A stretch of DNA of 64,000 bases from Rhizobium sp. R635 (GCF_002211285.1 NZ_LOKX01000004.1:62001-126000), one strand, 5' to 3'; numbered from the stretch's first letter, positions 41,729-51,095 are shown. Notes: generated by a model from the sequence alone, not told the origin. Translations and numbers: made by a program.

Positions 41729-42526
41729 CTAAGAATTTCTATCCTTGGAAACGGCCGCGACCCAATTGTTCCAGTTCTTTGCGCTGCCGGCAAAGACATT
41801 GATGTCGGTCGGTCCCTTGATGCCGGGAATAACGCCGGTCGAGGTATATTGCCAGAAGGCCCAGCGGCGGTCGGAATAGGTCACTTCCGGGTGTTTTGCC
41901 ACCGAGCGGACCCAGAAATGATAATCCTGGAAATAGCCGGCGAGATTTTCGCGATGGAAATCGACCGAGGTGTAGATGATCGGGCGCTTGCCGTAATAGG
42001 CTTCCAGGCGGTTCATGAAACGCTGCATTTCCGAGCGCACCGTTTCCGGGTCGGGACGATAGCGGCAGGTCTTCGATTCGGCGTTCCACTCGACATCGAG
42101 CACCGGCGGCAGGCGCATCGCCTCCTTCGGCACGTTGCGGATGAACCAGTCGGCCTGTTCGTCGGCCGAGGAGCAGAAATAATAGAAATGATAGGGGGCG
42201 TGCGGGATGCCGGCGGCGCGCGCCTCGCGCCAGTATTCGTCGAAGCGGGGATCGAGCCGGTCCTTGCCTTCCGTCGCCTTGATGAAGGCGAAGGCGACGC
42301 CGGAATTCCGCACCGTGCTCCAGTCGATATCGCCCTGCCATTTGGAGATATCGATGCCGTGGATGGCGTTCTGCTGGGGATGTTTCGGGCCGAAATTCTG
42401 CGGATCGGTGTCCTGAAAGCGGGTTTTCGGCTTTATCGATGCGGTTTCGAGATAGTCTTGACCGGAGGAGGAGCAGCCGGCCAGCATGATAGCTAGAGGC
42501 AGAACGCAAAACAAAAGCCGGCGCAT
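41729..42526 (-). CDS. GH25-family lysozyme-like lipoprotein
   Basis: 265 residues. A lipoprotein signal (FCVLPLAIMLAGC, lipobox Cys near residue 18) precedes a GH25 barrel. GIDISKWQGDIDW near 56, FIKATEGKD near 80 and PPVLDVEWNAE near 140 hold the conserved acidic residues. GH25 muramidases cleave peptidoglycan. The start at 42526 gives a proper signal; the frame extends to 42565. Its lipid anchor would place it at the outer or inner membrane face in the periplasm. Confidence 0.88.
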   Translation of the reverse strand: MRRLLFCVLPLAIMLAGCSSSGQDYLETASIKPKTRFQDTDPQNFGPKHPQQNAIHGIDISKWQGDIDWSTVRNSGVAFAFIKATEGKDRLDPRFDEYWREARAAGIPHAPYHFYYFCSSADEQADWFIRNVPKEAMRLPPVLDVEWNAESKTCRYRPDPETVRSEMQRFMNRLEAYYGKRPIIYTSVDFHRENLAGYFQDYHFWVRSVAKHPEVTYSDRRWAFWQYTSTGVIPGIKGPTDINVFAGSAKNWNNWVAAVSKDRNS

Positions 42527-42653
42527 GGGTATCCCGTCGTGAACCGAATGATCTCTTTGCCCCACAGCCTGACCTTCGAGAAAAACGAGTCCAGCAGAGG
42601 AATAACCCTCTTTTCACCATATCAACGTAAAAAATCGGTTAGTTTCAAGCGAA

Positions 42654-43328
42654 TTATGAGCGCTTGCTGATAATAGCCGCCCGCCAGGCATAACCGCCGC
42701 CGACGGTTTCGAATACCAGGCGCGCATTATGCTCATCGGCCTGGGCTTCCAGAACCTCACGCAGGTCGCGGCGCGGGGTGACGTGGAACTTCGCAAGCCA
42801 GGACTGCAGCATGCGGCGGAACCAGCGCGGCAGGCCTTCCTGCTGGCCGAAATCGACGATGTGCAGCTGGCCGCCGGGATTGAGCGCGGCGATCGACGCA
42901 TCGACGGCACGCTCCCAGTCCGGGATCATCGACAGGGCATAGGAGATCAGGATGCGGTCGAAGCCGCTGACGCCGAATTCGCGCGGTGTGAACGCCGTGG
43001 CGTCGGCGACGCGGAATTCCGGGATGGTCGCCTTGGTGGCGAAGGTCTTGCGGGCCGAGATCAGCATTTCCTGGGAAATGTCGAGGCCGAACAGCTTGGC
43101 GCCCGGAAAATGCCTGTGCGCCAAAGCCATGTTGCGCCCGGTGCCGCAGCCGACTTCGAGCAGGGTGCCGCCCTCGGGCACGTCGAGATTGCGGATCGTG
43201 CTGTCGCGGCCGAGGAGGTAATATTTGCGGGTGAGGTCGTAGATGTGGCGCTGGTAGCGGTACATGCCATCCATGAGGCTGGCATGGTTATCGCTCTTTC
43301 CCACCGTCTCGGCGCCGGCCTCGCTCAC
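42654..43328 (-). CDS. btaB: betaine lipid synthesis N-methyltransferase BtaB
   Basis: 224 residues, a class I SAM methyltransferase: GTLLEVGCGTGRNMAL (motif I, 54-69), LFGLDISQEML near 80, FDRILISYALSMIPDWE near 125 and LNPGGQLHIVDFGQ near 150. BtaB trimethylates diacylglyceryl-homoserine to DGTS. GTG 43328 overlaps the btaA stop (GTGA at 43325-43328), with identity supported by the adjacent btaA. The frame opens further upstream inside btaA, which is not used. Confidence 0.92.
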   Translation of the reverse strand: MSEAGAETVGKSDNHASLMDGMYRYQRHIYDLTRKYYLLGRDSTIRNLDVPEGGTLLEVGCGTGRNMALAHRHFPGAKLFGLDISQEMLISARKTFATKATIPEFRVADATAFTPREFGVSGFDRILISYALSMIPDWERAVDASIAALNPGGQLHIVDFGQQEGLPRWFRRMLQSWLAKFHVTPRRDLREVLEAQADEHNARLVFETVGGGYAWRAAIISKRS

Positions 43329-44569
43329 GCTTTCTTCCCGTAAATATGGAAGCCGCCGTAGATCGCCGAGCGATCGAGCGCGGTCAGCTCGCGCGACTTT
43401 TCCTCGAAATAATCCCACTGGTCGCGGATCGAGGCAGACAGGCGGCCTTCGATGATGCTCTTTTCGGCGGCGGTGCGGAAGATCACGCGCGCGCCTTCGC
43501 GCGCCGTGCGGGTGATTTCCCGCCAGACGTCGTTCAGCTGCCCGTCGGTCATCCAGTCCTGCGCGTCGAGCAGGATGTAGCGATCGCGCGAGGAAGCCGG
43601 CTCGCGGGCCAGAAGCTCGGTGAAGCTTGCATGGTGAACGTTGACGCGGTCGACATTGGCGCGGATCACCTCATAGTGCTCCGGCTTCAGATAGGTCGGC
43701 AGCGGACCTTCCTCTGCCGTGGCATAACGGCGGCCGAAGGCCTGCCAGGCGAAATAATTATCGCGCATCGGGAAATGACAGGCGAGCTTTTCCAGGCGAT
43801 GCTTCAAGACCGGCGCGATCGAATGATCGTCGGCGAGGCTTGCCAGCTCGTCATATTGCTGCGGCGGGATGCCGAGGCCGAAGAGCGAGCTCTTGCGGCC
43901 GGTGATCCAGCGCACGACCGGCTTTTCGAACAGCGGCGCGATCTGCTCGTCGAAGAACTGGCGCTGCTCGCGGATCGAGCGGGTCTTGGTCATTTCGCGC
44001 AGCTTGACGCCGTGCAGGCGGGCCAGAAGATGGGCAGCGCCGATGAAGCGGCCGAGCAGACCGGTTTCATAGATGTTGCGGTCGAAGACGGTGACGCGGC
44101 GGCGGCCGAACTTGCGGCCGTTCCAATAGCTGCGGGTCGCCTCGTCCAGCCTTTCGGCGAGATGCCGGTCGAAGGCGCGGCTGTTCGATTTCTCGTTCGG
44201 CATCGCCAGGAAGCGGACGAGATCGGTGTGATCGGGCAGATGCTTGAAGGCGGCGAGCTTCAGCTTGTTCAGCGCGATATGGTGCGGGTTGAGATCGACG
44301 ACGTCGATCGAGGCCGGCGCCTTGGAGAGATAGGCGAGCATGTTGCAGCCGCCGGAGCCGATGGTGACGATGCGATGGTTGGGCTTCAGCTCCATCGCCT
44401 GCATGTCGAGATCCGGATCCTCCCAGATCTGCGGATAGACGAGGCCGGAGAAGAGAAGACCGAAGAGGCGCTCGGAGAAACCATCCTTCGAAAAAGCCTT
44501 GTGGCGGAGAAGGGCGTCCTTGAGTTTCCGGTTCTTGCGGAAGCCGGCATCCGGTGCAAATTCTGACAT
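43325..44569 (-). CDS. btaA: SAM:diacylglycerol 3-amino-3-carboxypropyltransferase BtaA
   Basis: 414 residues of the BtaA (DUF3419) family: LLFSGLVYPQIWEDPDLDMQ near 38, the SAM loop IVTIGSGGCNMLAYL (67-81) and VVDLNPHHIALNKLKL near 95. It transfers the aminocarboxypropyl group of SAM to diacylglycerol, giving DGHS for the betaine lipid DGTS. Rhizobia use DGTS to replace phospholipids when phosphate is scarce. A PHO-box-like repeat lies 45 bases upstream. btaB follows with a four-base overlap. Confidence 0.95.
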   Translation of the reverse strand: MSEFAPDAGFRKNRKLKDALLRHKAFSKDGFSERLFGLLFSGLVYPQIWEDPDLDMQAMELKPNHRIVTIGSGGCNMLAYLSKAPASIDVVDLNPHHIALNKLKLAAFKHLPDHTDLVRFLAMPNEKSNSRAFDRHLAERLDEATRSYWNGRKFGRRRVTVFDRNIYETGLLGRFIGAAHLLARLHGVKLREMTKTRSIREQRQFFDEQIAPLFEKPVVRWITGRKSSLFGLGIPPQQYDELASLADDHSIAPVLKHRLEKLACHFPMRDNYFAWQAFGRRYATAEEGPLPTYLKPEHYEVIRANVDRVNVHHASFTELLAREPASSRDRYILLDAQDWMTDGQLNDVWREITRTAREGARVIFRTAAEKSIIEGRLSASIRDQWDYFEEKSRELTALDRSAIYGGFHIYGKKA

Positions 44570-44613
44570 GAGTCTGTCACCTTTTTAGCGTTCAGGGCGT
44601 GTAGCGCGCCACT

Positions 44614-44631
44614 GCTACAGTTTGATGACGC
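44614..44631 (-). promoter_or_regulatory. candidate PHO box upstream of btaA
   Basis: On the minus strand GCGTCAT-CAAA-CTGTAGC gives two heptamers with 11-bp period, matching CTGTCAT at five and four of seven positions. It is 45 bases before btaA. Phosphate control of btaAB is known in rhizobia, which supports the reading despite the weak second half. Confidence 0.45.
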
Positions 44632-44759
44632 GGCCTGTGGGCGCCGCTCTTCGGATACATCGCCCTCCCGGTGAAGTGATCGGCATGACGGGCCTTCTTC
44701 GCGCCGCCCCCTTTCGCGCGGGCGCGATTCCTGCTTCTCTCCCGGCATGGAGGAATGCC

Positions 44760-46187
44760 ATGCGATCTGTCCTGCGTATCCTGAAGGCGTTTGCTCTCCT
44801 TCTCGTTCTCCTCGTCATCGCCGGCGCCGGCTGGCTCTTCGTCCGGCCGCCGGAACTCCTGCGCGTCGGTGACGGTTACGCCGCCAAGATCGTCTGCTCC
44901 AATGTCTTCATCGCCGGCCGGGACGCGGACGATGTGCTTCAGGACGACGTCCAGGCGCCCGGAAATCCGCTGCTGCGGCTCATGCGCGTCAGCGTCGACC
45001 GCGACAACGACCGCGTGACGGCGCGCTTCATGGGGCTGTTCGCGCCGAGTTACGCGCTCTATCGCAGTGGTCTCGGCTGCACGAGCGTGCCGGACGGCGA
45101 TTTCGAGGCGGCGGCGCATGCCGTGCCCTTCGATGCGCCGGCCAGGATGCAGGCGAGCGACGCGGTGTGGCCGGAGGGGGAGGGCGCCGGTGATCAGCCG
45201 GACGGGAAGATCGCCGCGCTCTTGGCCGACGCCAAGCTTGCCGGTCCGGCGATGCGGGCGATCGTGGCGGTGCGCGACGGCCGCATCGTCGCCGAAGCCT
45301 ATGGTCCGGGATTTTCGGCGAAGACGCCGCTGATCGGCTGGTCGATGACGAAGACGGTGAATGCGGCAATCCTCGGCCGGCTGATGCTCGACGGCAAGAT
45401 CTCCTTCGACGACGATCATCTTCTGGCGCAGTGGAAGGACGATGCGCGTGGGAACATCAAGGTTTCCGACCTGCTCGGCATGGAGAGCGGCCTTGCCTTC
45501 AACGAGGATTATGGCGACGTCGCCGACGTGACGCGCATGCTCTATCTCGATCCCGACATGGTATCGCTGCCGGCCAATGCGCCGATGGAGGCGGCGCCCG
45601 GTAAACGGTTCCGCTATTCGAGCGGCACGGCGGTGCTCTTGTCGCGCATCTGGATGGACAGGGTCGGCAACGCCCAGGCGGCCTTCGCCTATCCGCACGA
45701 CGCGCTGTTTGCGCCGCTCGGCATGACGAGCGCCGTGTTCGAACTCGATGCGCGCGGCACCTTCGCCGGAAGCTCCTATCTCTATGCGACGGCGCATGAC
45801 TGGGCGCGCTTCGGGCAGTTCCTGCTGCAGGACGGCGTGTGGAACGGCCGGCGGCTGTTGCCGGAGGGTTTCGTCGGCGCCATGCGCACGCCGACGGCAG
45901 CCTCGAACGGCCGGTATACGCAGGGCCAGGCCTGGCTCGCTCCAGGCGGCGGCTCGAGCGCCGCCTTCGGGCTGCCGGAGGATACGTTCTGGCTGAGCGG
46001 GCATGACGGGCAGAGCATGGCGATCGTGCCTTCCGCCAATCTGGTCATCGTCAGGCTCGGCCTGACGCCGAGCTGGCTCGACTATCAGCCGCAGCCGCTT
46101 CTCAAGGCGATCCTGGCGGTCTCGCCGCCATTGGGAGCGCCGCAGCAGCAGGCCGGATCGCAGCAGCGGACGCAAGCGCAGCCATAG
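44760..46187 (+). CDS. serine hydrolase of the beta-lactamase/class C family, membrane-anchored
   Basis: 475 residues. One N-terminal transmembrane helix (AFALLLVLLVIAGAGWLFV) anchors a periplasmic class C beta-lactamase-like domain from about 145. The SxxK motif is SMTK (195-198) and YSS follows near 287; HDGQSMAIV near 422 is close to where the third active-site motif is expected. This family includes esterases, D-aminopeptidases and nylon-oligomer hydrolases more often than true beta-lactamases. A GGAGG ribosome-binding site fixes ATG 44760. Its divergent neighbour is btaA. Substrate unknown. Confidence 0.82.
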   Translation: MRSVLRILKAFALLLVLLVIAGAGWLFVRPPELLRVGDGYAAKIVCSNVFIAGRDADDVLQDDVQAPGNPLLRLMRVSVDRDNDRVTARFMGLFAPSYALYRSGLGCTSVPDGDFEAAAHAVPFDAPARMQASDAVWPEGEGAGDQPDGKIAALLADAKLAGPAMRAIVAVRDGRIVAEAYGPGFSAKTPLIGWSMTKTVNAAILGRLMLDGKISFDDDHLLAQWKDDARGNIKVSDLLGMESGLAFNEDYGDVADVTRMLYLDPDMVSLPANAPMEAAPGKRFRYSSGTAVLLSRIWMDRVGNAQAAFAYPHDALFAPLGMTSAVFELDARGTFAGSSYLYATAHDWARFGQFLLQDGVWNGRRLLPEGFVGAMRTPTAASNGRYTQGQAWLAPGGGSSAAFGLPEDTFWLSGHDGQSMAIVPSANLVIVRLGLTPSWLDYQPQPLLKAILAVSPPLGAPQQQAGSQQRTQAQP

Positions 46188-46225
46188 GCCGGCGCTTCCG
46201 CTTCAACGTATTTCAATCGTGGCTG

Positions 46226-47167
46226 TCAGTAATTGCCTTGGGCGATGTCGTTCATGCCCTTGCGCTTGGCGTCGTAGTAATAGCCGCGCGCATAGAGGCG
46301 GACGGCGTCGTCTTCCCTGTTGTCGGAGACGAGCCAGGCGCCGCGCAGATATTTCGCGGCATATTTGATGTTGGTCTCGGCGTCGAAGAGGCCGCCCGGC
46401 GCACCGTCATAACCCATGGATTTGGCGGTGTTGTATTTGATCTGCATGAGGCCGAAATAGCCGCGCTTGTTGTAGGCCTTCGGATTGTAACGGCTCTCGC
46501 GATGGACGATGCGGTGGAGCAGCGTCTCGGGAATTTCGTAGATCTTCGAATATTTCTGGATGAGCTTGGTGACGAAGCTTTTCTCGACGGTCGGCGCATC
46601 GTCCTTGTCGTCGTCGCTAAACATCGGGGGAGCCGTCGGCGGATCGATCGGCCCGGATTCGTCGAAGCCGTAATCCATGGAGCGCGGCGTGGTGTCGACT
46701 GCGGCAAGCGCTGCAAGCGCGCTGTTCTGCGGCGTGGCGGCAAAGGCAAGTTGCGTTGCCGGCTGCGCCGGCGCACCCGGGCGCGGCGTCGGCACGACGG
46801 ACTGGATCGCCGTCATCTCCGGCGTCAGCGGGATCTGCGCATAGGCTGCCGGCTGTATGCCGGCCTGCATGGTGAGATCGGCTGGCTGGGATGCGGTCAC
46901 CGCCGGCATCGCCGTTGCGGTGAGCGACGGGCCTGCCTGGGGAAGCATGGCGCCTGCGATTGCCTGGCCGGCCGCGCCTTCGGCGGTCGGGACCGCGGCA
47001 AGCATCGCGTCTTCGCCCGGCTTCGGTGTCGGCACCACGGTCTGGGCAGCTGTCAGTTCGGCCTGAGAGGTGTATTCGACGCTCGTGCAGCCGGTGATCA
47101 CGCCGCAGCAGAGCACCGTGGAAACGACAAGACCGCGTTTCAGGCCGGACAATCCGATCGCTACCAT
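46226..47167 (-). CDS. SLT-family lytic transglycosylase, lipoprotein
   Basis: 313 residues. A lipoprotein signal ends in VITGC (Cys near 27). A long Ala/Pro-rich spacer with two related VVPTPKPG/VVPTPRPG segments (about 45-50 and 125-130) leads to a C-terminal SLT domain. The catalytic Glu is in RIVHRESRYNPKAY near 222, and GYFGLMQIKYNTAKSMGYDG is the typical second block. It cleaves peptidoglycan glycans near the membrane. The repeated PTPxPG units probably act as a flexible tether. Confidence 0.9.
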   Translation of the reverse strand: MVAIGLSGLKRGLVVSTVLCCGVITGCTSVEYTSQAELTAAQTVVPTPKPGEDAMLAAVPTAEGAAGQAIAGAMLPQAGPSLTATAMPAVTASQPADLTMQAGIQPAAYAQIPLTPEMTAIQSVVPTPRPGAPAQPATQLAFAATPQNSALAALAAVDTTPRSMDYGFDESGPIDPPTAPPMFSDDDKDDAPTVEKSFVTKLIQKYSKIYEIPETLLHRIVHRESRYNPKAYNKRGYFGLMQIKYNTAKSMGYDGAPGGLFDAETNIKYAAKYLRGAWLVSDNREDDAVRLYARGYYYDAKRKGMNDIAQGNY

Positions 47168-47312
47168 TCCGTCACTTTCGTGAAATCGCGCCGCCCCGGC
47201 AGCGTTATAAAAGTTACTAAAAAGCTTAAACCCGACGACCCCATTAACCTATTCGTTGCATTCCGGCAACCACGGATTATTTCCACGCTGCAACAGCGCG
47301 ATACCCGGTTTT

Positions 47313-47948
47313 TTAAGCCGCAATACGGCGATACCCGGCCGTTACGGCGCCTGCAGCGATCAGCAGGGTGCCGCCGGTGCGGTTTACCGCGCGCTGGACG
47401 CTCGCCTTGCGAATCAGTCCGCGAGCGGAATGGGCGAGAAATGCGTAGGTGGCGGCGTTGAGGATCGCCAGCACGAGGAAGGTCGCTTCCATGATCGCCA
47501 TCTGCCCGAAGAAGGGCAGGGCGGGATTGAGGAACTGCGGCACGAAGGCGACGAAGAAGACGATGCTCTTCGGATTGAGGGCGGTGACGACATAGGCGTG
47601 GAGGAAGATCTTGAGCGATTTTTCCTCCGGCAGATTGTCGTTGTCGGCGACGGGCTCGCCGATCACGGGAGCCCGCCAGAGCTTGATTCCCAGCCAGATC
47701 AGGTAGGCGCCGCCGATCCACTTCAAGACGGTGAAGAGGGTGGCGGAGGCGGCCAGCACCGCACCGAGACCGAAGAGGGACGCGGTCATCGCAGTGAAGT
47801 CGCCGAGCGCCACGCCGCTGACCGTCGCAAGCGCCGTCCGGCGGCCATGGCCGAGCGCATAGGAGACGACGAGCAGTATCGTCGGCCCCGGTATGGCCAG
47901 CATGATGGCGGATGCGGCCGCAAAAGCGATCCAGGCTTCAAGCGACAT
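47313..47948 (-). CDS. LysE/RhtB-family amino acid exporter
   Basis: 211 residues with about six transmembrane helices. It starts AWIAFAAASAIMLAIPGPTILLVVSYALGHGR, the family pattern of a helix followed by PGPxxLxV. GGAYLIWLGIKLWR near 62 is also characteristic. Members export lysine, threonine, homoserine lactone or related compounds. GGAGGAGACACC precedes the ATG. Substrate unknown. Confidence 0.92.
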   Translation of the reverse strand: MSLEAWIAFAAASAIMLAIPGPTILLVVSYALGHGRRTALATVSGVALGDFTAMTASLFGLGAVLAASATLFTVLKWIGGAYLIWLGIKLWRAPVIGEPVADNDNLPEEKSLKIFLHAYVVTALNPKSIVFFVAFVPQFLNPALPFFGQMAIMEATFLVLAILNAATYAFLAHSARGLIRKASVQRAVNRTGGTLLIAAGAVTAGYRRIAA

Positions 47949-48005
47949 GGTGTCTCCTCCTATTCCTCAGGAAGAAGCAAAGACATCATATTAACGATCC
48001 GTCAA

Positions 48006-49217
48006 TCACGCTTCTTTGTATTTCTGGCCTATATTGTCCATGACTTCGGCAAACCATGCCGTAGACAGGTCAAAAGCCTTGCCGCCCTTGATGCGCGGGA
48101 ATTCTATAGTGCGCAATTTACCATTCTGCGCTTCATCGTGGCCGGTGACGCCGGAGACTTTATTGAGCGCGCTTTCGACGGCGAGATCGACCATGCTCTG
48201 GATCAGCCTGAGGTCGTCGGCGTTGGCAGGCGCGGAGCGGGCGAAATAGCCCGACTTCTGCACGAGGGAGCGCTCGGCGTTCAGGAGGCTGGCGAACTGC
48301 TTCTGGAACCAGGCGCCGACATTGATCGTGTCGATCTTCACATGGCCGAAGGCGTCGCGCTTGACGGTTTCGCCGGCGGCTTCCCGCTCGGCGACGATGG
48401 CGTCGAGGCAGGCGCCTTCCGAGACGAAGACGGTGGCGTGGCCGGTGCGGTCCATGATGTCCTTCAGGCGGGCGGCCTCGGCGTCGAGGTCGAAGGCCAT
48501 TTCAGGCAGATAGACGGCGTCGATGCTCTTCAGATGCGCGTCCATCATCAGGCCGTCGACATACTGATTGCGGCTGGTGCGCTGGAGATAGGCGCGGGCG
48601 GTGGCCGCCGTCAGCCAGCCGCAATGGCGGCCCATGACCTCGTGGATGACGAGGGTGCGCGGTGCGGCCGTCTGCTCGTTGCTGACATTGTCGAAGAAAT
48701 GCGCGCCGACTTCGGCGGCCGTCCAGGCGCCGAGCGACTGGCGGATCGGCACGACGTCGTTGTCGACGGTCTTCGGCAGGCCGACGACAGTGAGATTGTA
48801 GCCGTTGGCGGCGAGATAGGCGGCAAGGTCGGCGGCGGTGGTGTTGGTGTCGTCGCCGCCGATCGTGTGGAGAATGGTGATGCCGTCATCGGCAAGGCGC
48901 TCGGCGGCGACCCTCAGCGGGTTGTCGCCTTCCTTGACCAGGCCGCGCTTGACGCAGTCGGCGGCGTTGGTGAGCTTGACGCGGCTGTTGCCGATCGGCG
49001 AGCCGCCGTAGCGGTGCAGGAGCGGCGCCTTTTCGCGCATGTCGCGGGTGATCTCGATACGGTCGCCGAGCAGCACGCCCTGGTAGCCGGACTTGTAGGC
49101 GACGATATCGATCTCGGGCGCGATGTCGCTGTAACGTTCGATGAGGCCGCCGACGGCGGAGGAAAGACAGGGCGCCAGGCCTCCGGCGGTCAGCATTGCG
49201 ACTTTCTGTTTGGCCAT
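48006..49217 (-). CDS. pfp: pyrophosphate-dependent 6-phosphofructokinase
   Basis: 403 residues of the PfkA superfamily. GGDDTNTTA at 120-128 has Asp where ATP enzymes have Gly, and PKTVDND at 148-154 has the Lys typical of PPi-dependent enzymes. EVMGRHCGWL near 195 contributes to the fructose-6-phosphate site. It interconverts fructose-6-P and fructose-1,6-bisP with pyrophosphate, reversibly. Rhizobia mostly lack ATP-PfkA and use the Entner-Doudoroff route, so this enzyme may work mainly in gluconeogenesis or PPi balance. It is transcribed alone. Confidence 0.92.
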   Translation of the reverse strand: MAKQKVAMLTAGGLAPCLSSAVGGLIERYSDIAPEIDIVAYKSGYQGVLLGDRIEITRDMREKAPLLHRYGGSPIGNSRVKLTNAADCVKRGLVKEGDNPLRVAAERLADDGITILHTIGGDDTNTTAADLAAYLAANGYNLTVVGLPKTVDNDVVPIRQSLGAWTAAEVGAHFFDNVSNEQTAAPRTLVIHEVMGRHCGWLTAATARAYLQRTSRNQYVDGLMMDAHLKSIDAVYLPEMAFDLDAEAARLKDIMDRTGHATVFVSEGACLDAIVAEREAAGETVKRDAFGHVKIDTINVGAWFQKQFASLLNAERSLVQKSGYFARSAPANADDLRLIQSMVDLAVESALNKVSGVTGHDEAQNGKLRTIEFPRIKGGKAFDLSTAWFAEVMDNIGQKYKEA

Positions 49218-49609
49218 GATCCCTCCTATGGTGTTCAGTGCGGCAGCGTTAGCTAACGCATGGATGCGGCAGGGAAAGGGCCCTGTAAAGTAAAGAATTT
49301 ACGAAAAATGCGCCTTTCTGCCGGGTTGAACGGCAAAGGTGGCGCGAAGCGTCGATATAATCGTTTCAAGCGCGATCTGCTCATCGGGAACAGTTTGTGG
49401 AAATCGGCGGTTAGGCGTTGAGGGAGGATTGGTGCGGGCAATCCTCTCCCGGACGATCGGGCGAAACGGATCGAGCGCCTGCTGCGCTGCAATAATTACC
49501 GAATCGTGAAAACTGTTTTCGATCCTACGACCAATAGCCGCCTTGCAAAGGCTACGATTCTTTGGTCAAGCTGATTGCTCATACTTGACAAGCGTGCGAG
49601 AGATTTTCG
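49218..49609. other. gene-free interval of about 390 bp
   Basis: This region separates the divergent phosphofructokinase and TerB/J-domain genes and should hold both promoters. A minus-strand open frame at 49253-49492 is Arg-rich and lacks a ribosome-binding site. A short hairpin GAAAACTGTTTTC lies near 49507-49519. No operator, RNA gene or repeat could be recognised. Confidence 0.5.
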
Positions 49610-50317
49610 ATGTCCTTCTGGGAAAAACTGTTGAATGCCATTGGCAATACCGCGGGCAATGCGCTCTCCGCGGTGGTCGAGGCTATCCGGACGGTTTTCG
49701 AAGGCGATCCCGAGACCCGGCGCAAGGTGGCTTTCTCCGTGGCGATCATCGCGCTTTCGGCCAAGATGGCCAAAGCCGACGGCATCGTCAGCGAGAAAGA
49801 GGTCGAAGCCTTCCGCGAAATCTTCGAATTTCCCGAGGATCAGGCGAAGAACGTCGCCCGGCTCTATAATCTCGCCCGCCAGGACGTCGCCGGCTATGAA
49901 GCCTATGCCGAGCGGCTCTCGACGCTCTGCGTCACTTGCGCGGCCAATTGCCCGGTGCTGGAAGACGTACTCGACGGTCTCTTCCACATCGCCAAGGCCG
50001 ATGGGCTGATCCACGAGAAGGAACTGAACTTCCTCAGCCATATCGCCGAGATCTTCCAGATGAGCGAGACCCGCTTCGAGCAGATCGCCGCCCGCCACGT
50101 CTCGTCCGGCGGCGACCCTTATAAGGTGCTCGGCGTTTCGCCCTCCGACGATTTCCCGACGATCCGCCGCCGTTACCGCGGCCTCGTCAGCGAACATCAC
50201 CCCGACCGGCTGGTCTCGCGCGGGGTGCCGAAGGAGTTCCATGTGATCGCCAACGAACGCATGGCGGCGCTGAACGCGGCCTATGCGGCGATCGAGAAGG
50301 AACGCCGCGCCGCATGA
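49610..50317 (+). CDS. TerB-like domain plus J-domain protein (DjlA-like, soluble)
   Basis: 235 residues. A TerB-like helical domain (about 35-155; two AKADGIVSEKE/AKADGLIHEKE blocks, each with metal-binding-type acidic residues) is followed by a C-terminal J domain (about 167-232; DPYKVLGVSPSDDF and the HPD motif in SEHHPDRLV). J domains stimulate DnaK. DjlA itself has an N-terminal membrane helix; here the N-terminus is amphipathic rather than a clear transmembrane segment. The stop overlaps the amidase start (ATGA), so the two are made together. Confidence 0.88.
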   Translation: MSFWEKLLNAIGNTAGNALSAVVEAIRTVFEGDPETRRKVAFSVAIIALSAKMAKADGIVSEKEVEAFREIFEFPEDQAKNVARLYNLARQDVAGYEAYAERLSTLCVTCAANCPVLEDVLDGLFHIAKADGLIHEKELNFLSHIAEIFQMSETRFEQIAARHVSSGGDPYKVLGVSPSDDFPTIRRRYRGLVSEHHPDRLVSRGVPKEFHVIANERMAALNAAYAAIEKERRAA

Positions 50318-51075
50318 CCTCTTTCGAGGCCGATTACCGAGGTGCTTGCGTGCGGCCCTCGCCCAATCACGGCGAGCGGGCGGACGGGCGCCGTCCCGAC
50401 ATGATCCTGCTGCACTATACCGGCATGCCGACGGCGGACGGCGCGCTCGATTGGCTCTGTCGGGACGAGAGCCAGGTTTCCAGCCATTATTTCGTGCATG
50501 AGAATGGCGAGGTGGTCCAGCTCGTACCGGAGGCGCGCCGCGCCTGGCATGCGGGCAAAAGCAGCTGGCAGGGCGAGAGCGATATCAATTCGCTGTCGAT
50601 CGGCATCGAAATCGCCAATGCCGGCCATCCCGGCGGCCTTCCCGACTATCCGAAAGAGCAGATCGCAGCGGTGATCGAATTGTGTCGCGACTGTGTCAAA
50701 CGTTGGTCGATCGCGCCGGAACGAGTGCTCGGGCATTCCGATGTCGCGCCGATTCGCAAGGTCGATCCGGGCGAAAAATTCCCCTGGGCCGAGCTTCACC
50801 GGGCGGGTGTGGGCCATTGGGTCGAGCCGGCAACGATCACTGGCGGGCGCTTCTTTCAGCGCGGCGACGCCGGCCAGCCGGTGGAGGCGCTGCAGTCGAT
50901 GCTGTCGCTTTATGGTTACGGCACTGAAATTACGGGGGAATTCTCCGAAAAGACGGCCGGGGACGTGGAAGCTTTCCAGCGCCATTTCCGCCCCGAGCGG
51001 GTGGACGGGATCGCCGATTTTTCGACGATCGACACGCTGCACCGGCTGCTGTCGACGCTGCCGCGTTATTCCTGA
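50314..51075 (+). CDS. N-acetylmuramoyl-L-alanine amidase (Amidase_2, AmiD-like)
   Basis: 253 residues. The Amidase_2 domain (about 10-170) shows zinc ligands in ILLHYTGM (His near 34), GHSDVAPIRKVDPGEKFPW (His near 141 and Asp near 151) and the conserved SIGIEIAN near 94. A C-terminal peptidoglycan-binding domain (about 185-250; PVEALQSMLSLYGYGTEITG) follows. No signal peptide is evident, so it may act in the cytoplasm on recycled anhydro-muropeptides like AmpD, or be exported otherwise. Coupled to the J-domain gene. Confidence 0.9.
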   Translation: MTSFEADYRGACVRPSPNHGERADGRRPDMILLHYTGMPTADGALDWLCRDESQVSSHYFVHENGEVVQLVPEARRAWHAGKSSWQGESDINSLSIGIEIANAGHPGGLPDYPKEQIAAVIELCRDCVKRWSIAPERVLGHSDVAPIRKVDPGEKFPWAELHRAGVGHWVEPATITGGRFFQRGDAGQPVEALQSMLSLYGYGTEITGEFSEKTAGDVEAFQRHFRPERVDGIADFSTIDTLHRLLSTLPRYS

Positions 51076-51095
51076 TTCTCGGCAATTGCTGATAC

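Noticed and set aside
44760..46187. Antibiotic-resistance beta-lactamase
   Set aside because: SMTK and YSS are shared by many esterases and peptidases; the membrane anchor, long N-terminal region and lack of an ampR-type neighbour argue against a resistance enzyme.
49253..49492. 79-codon minus-strand frame
   Set aside because: Arg/Pro-rich composition, no ribosome-binding site and no recognisable family; treated as non-coding.
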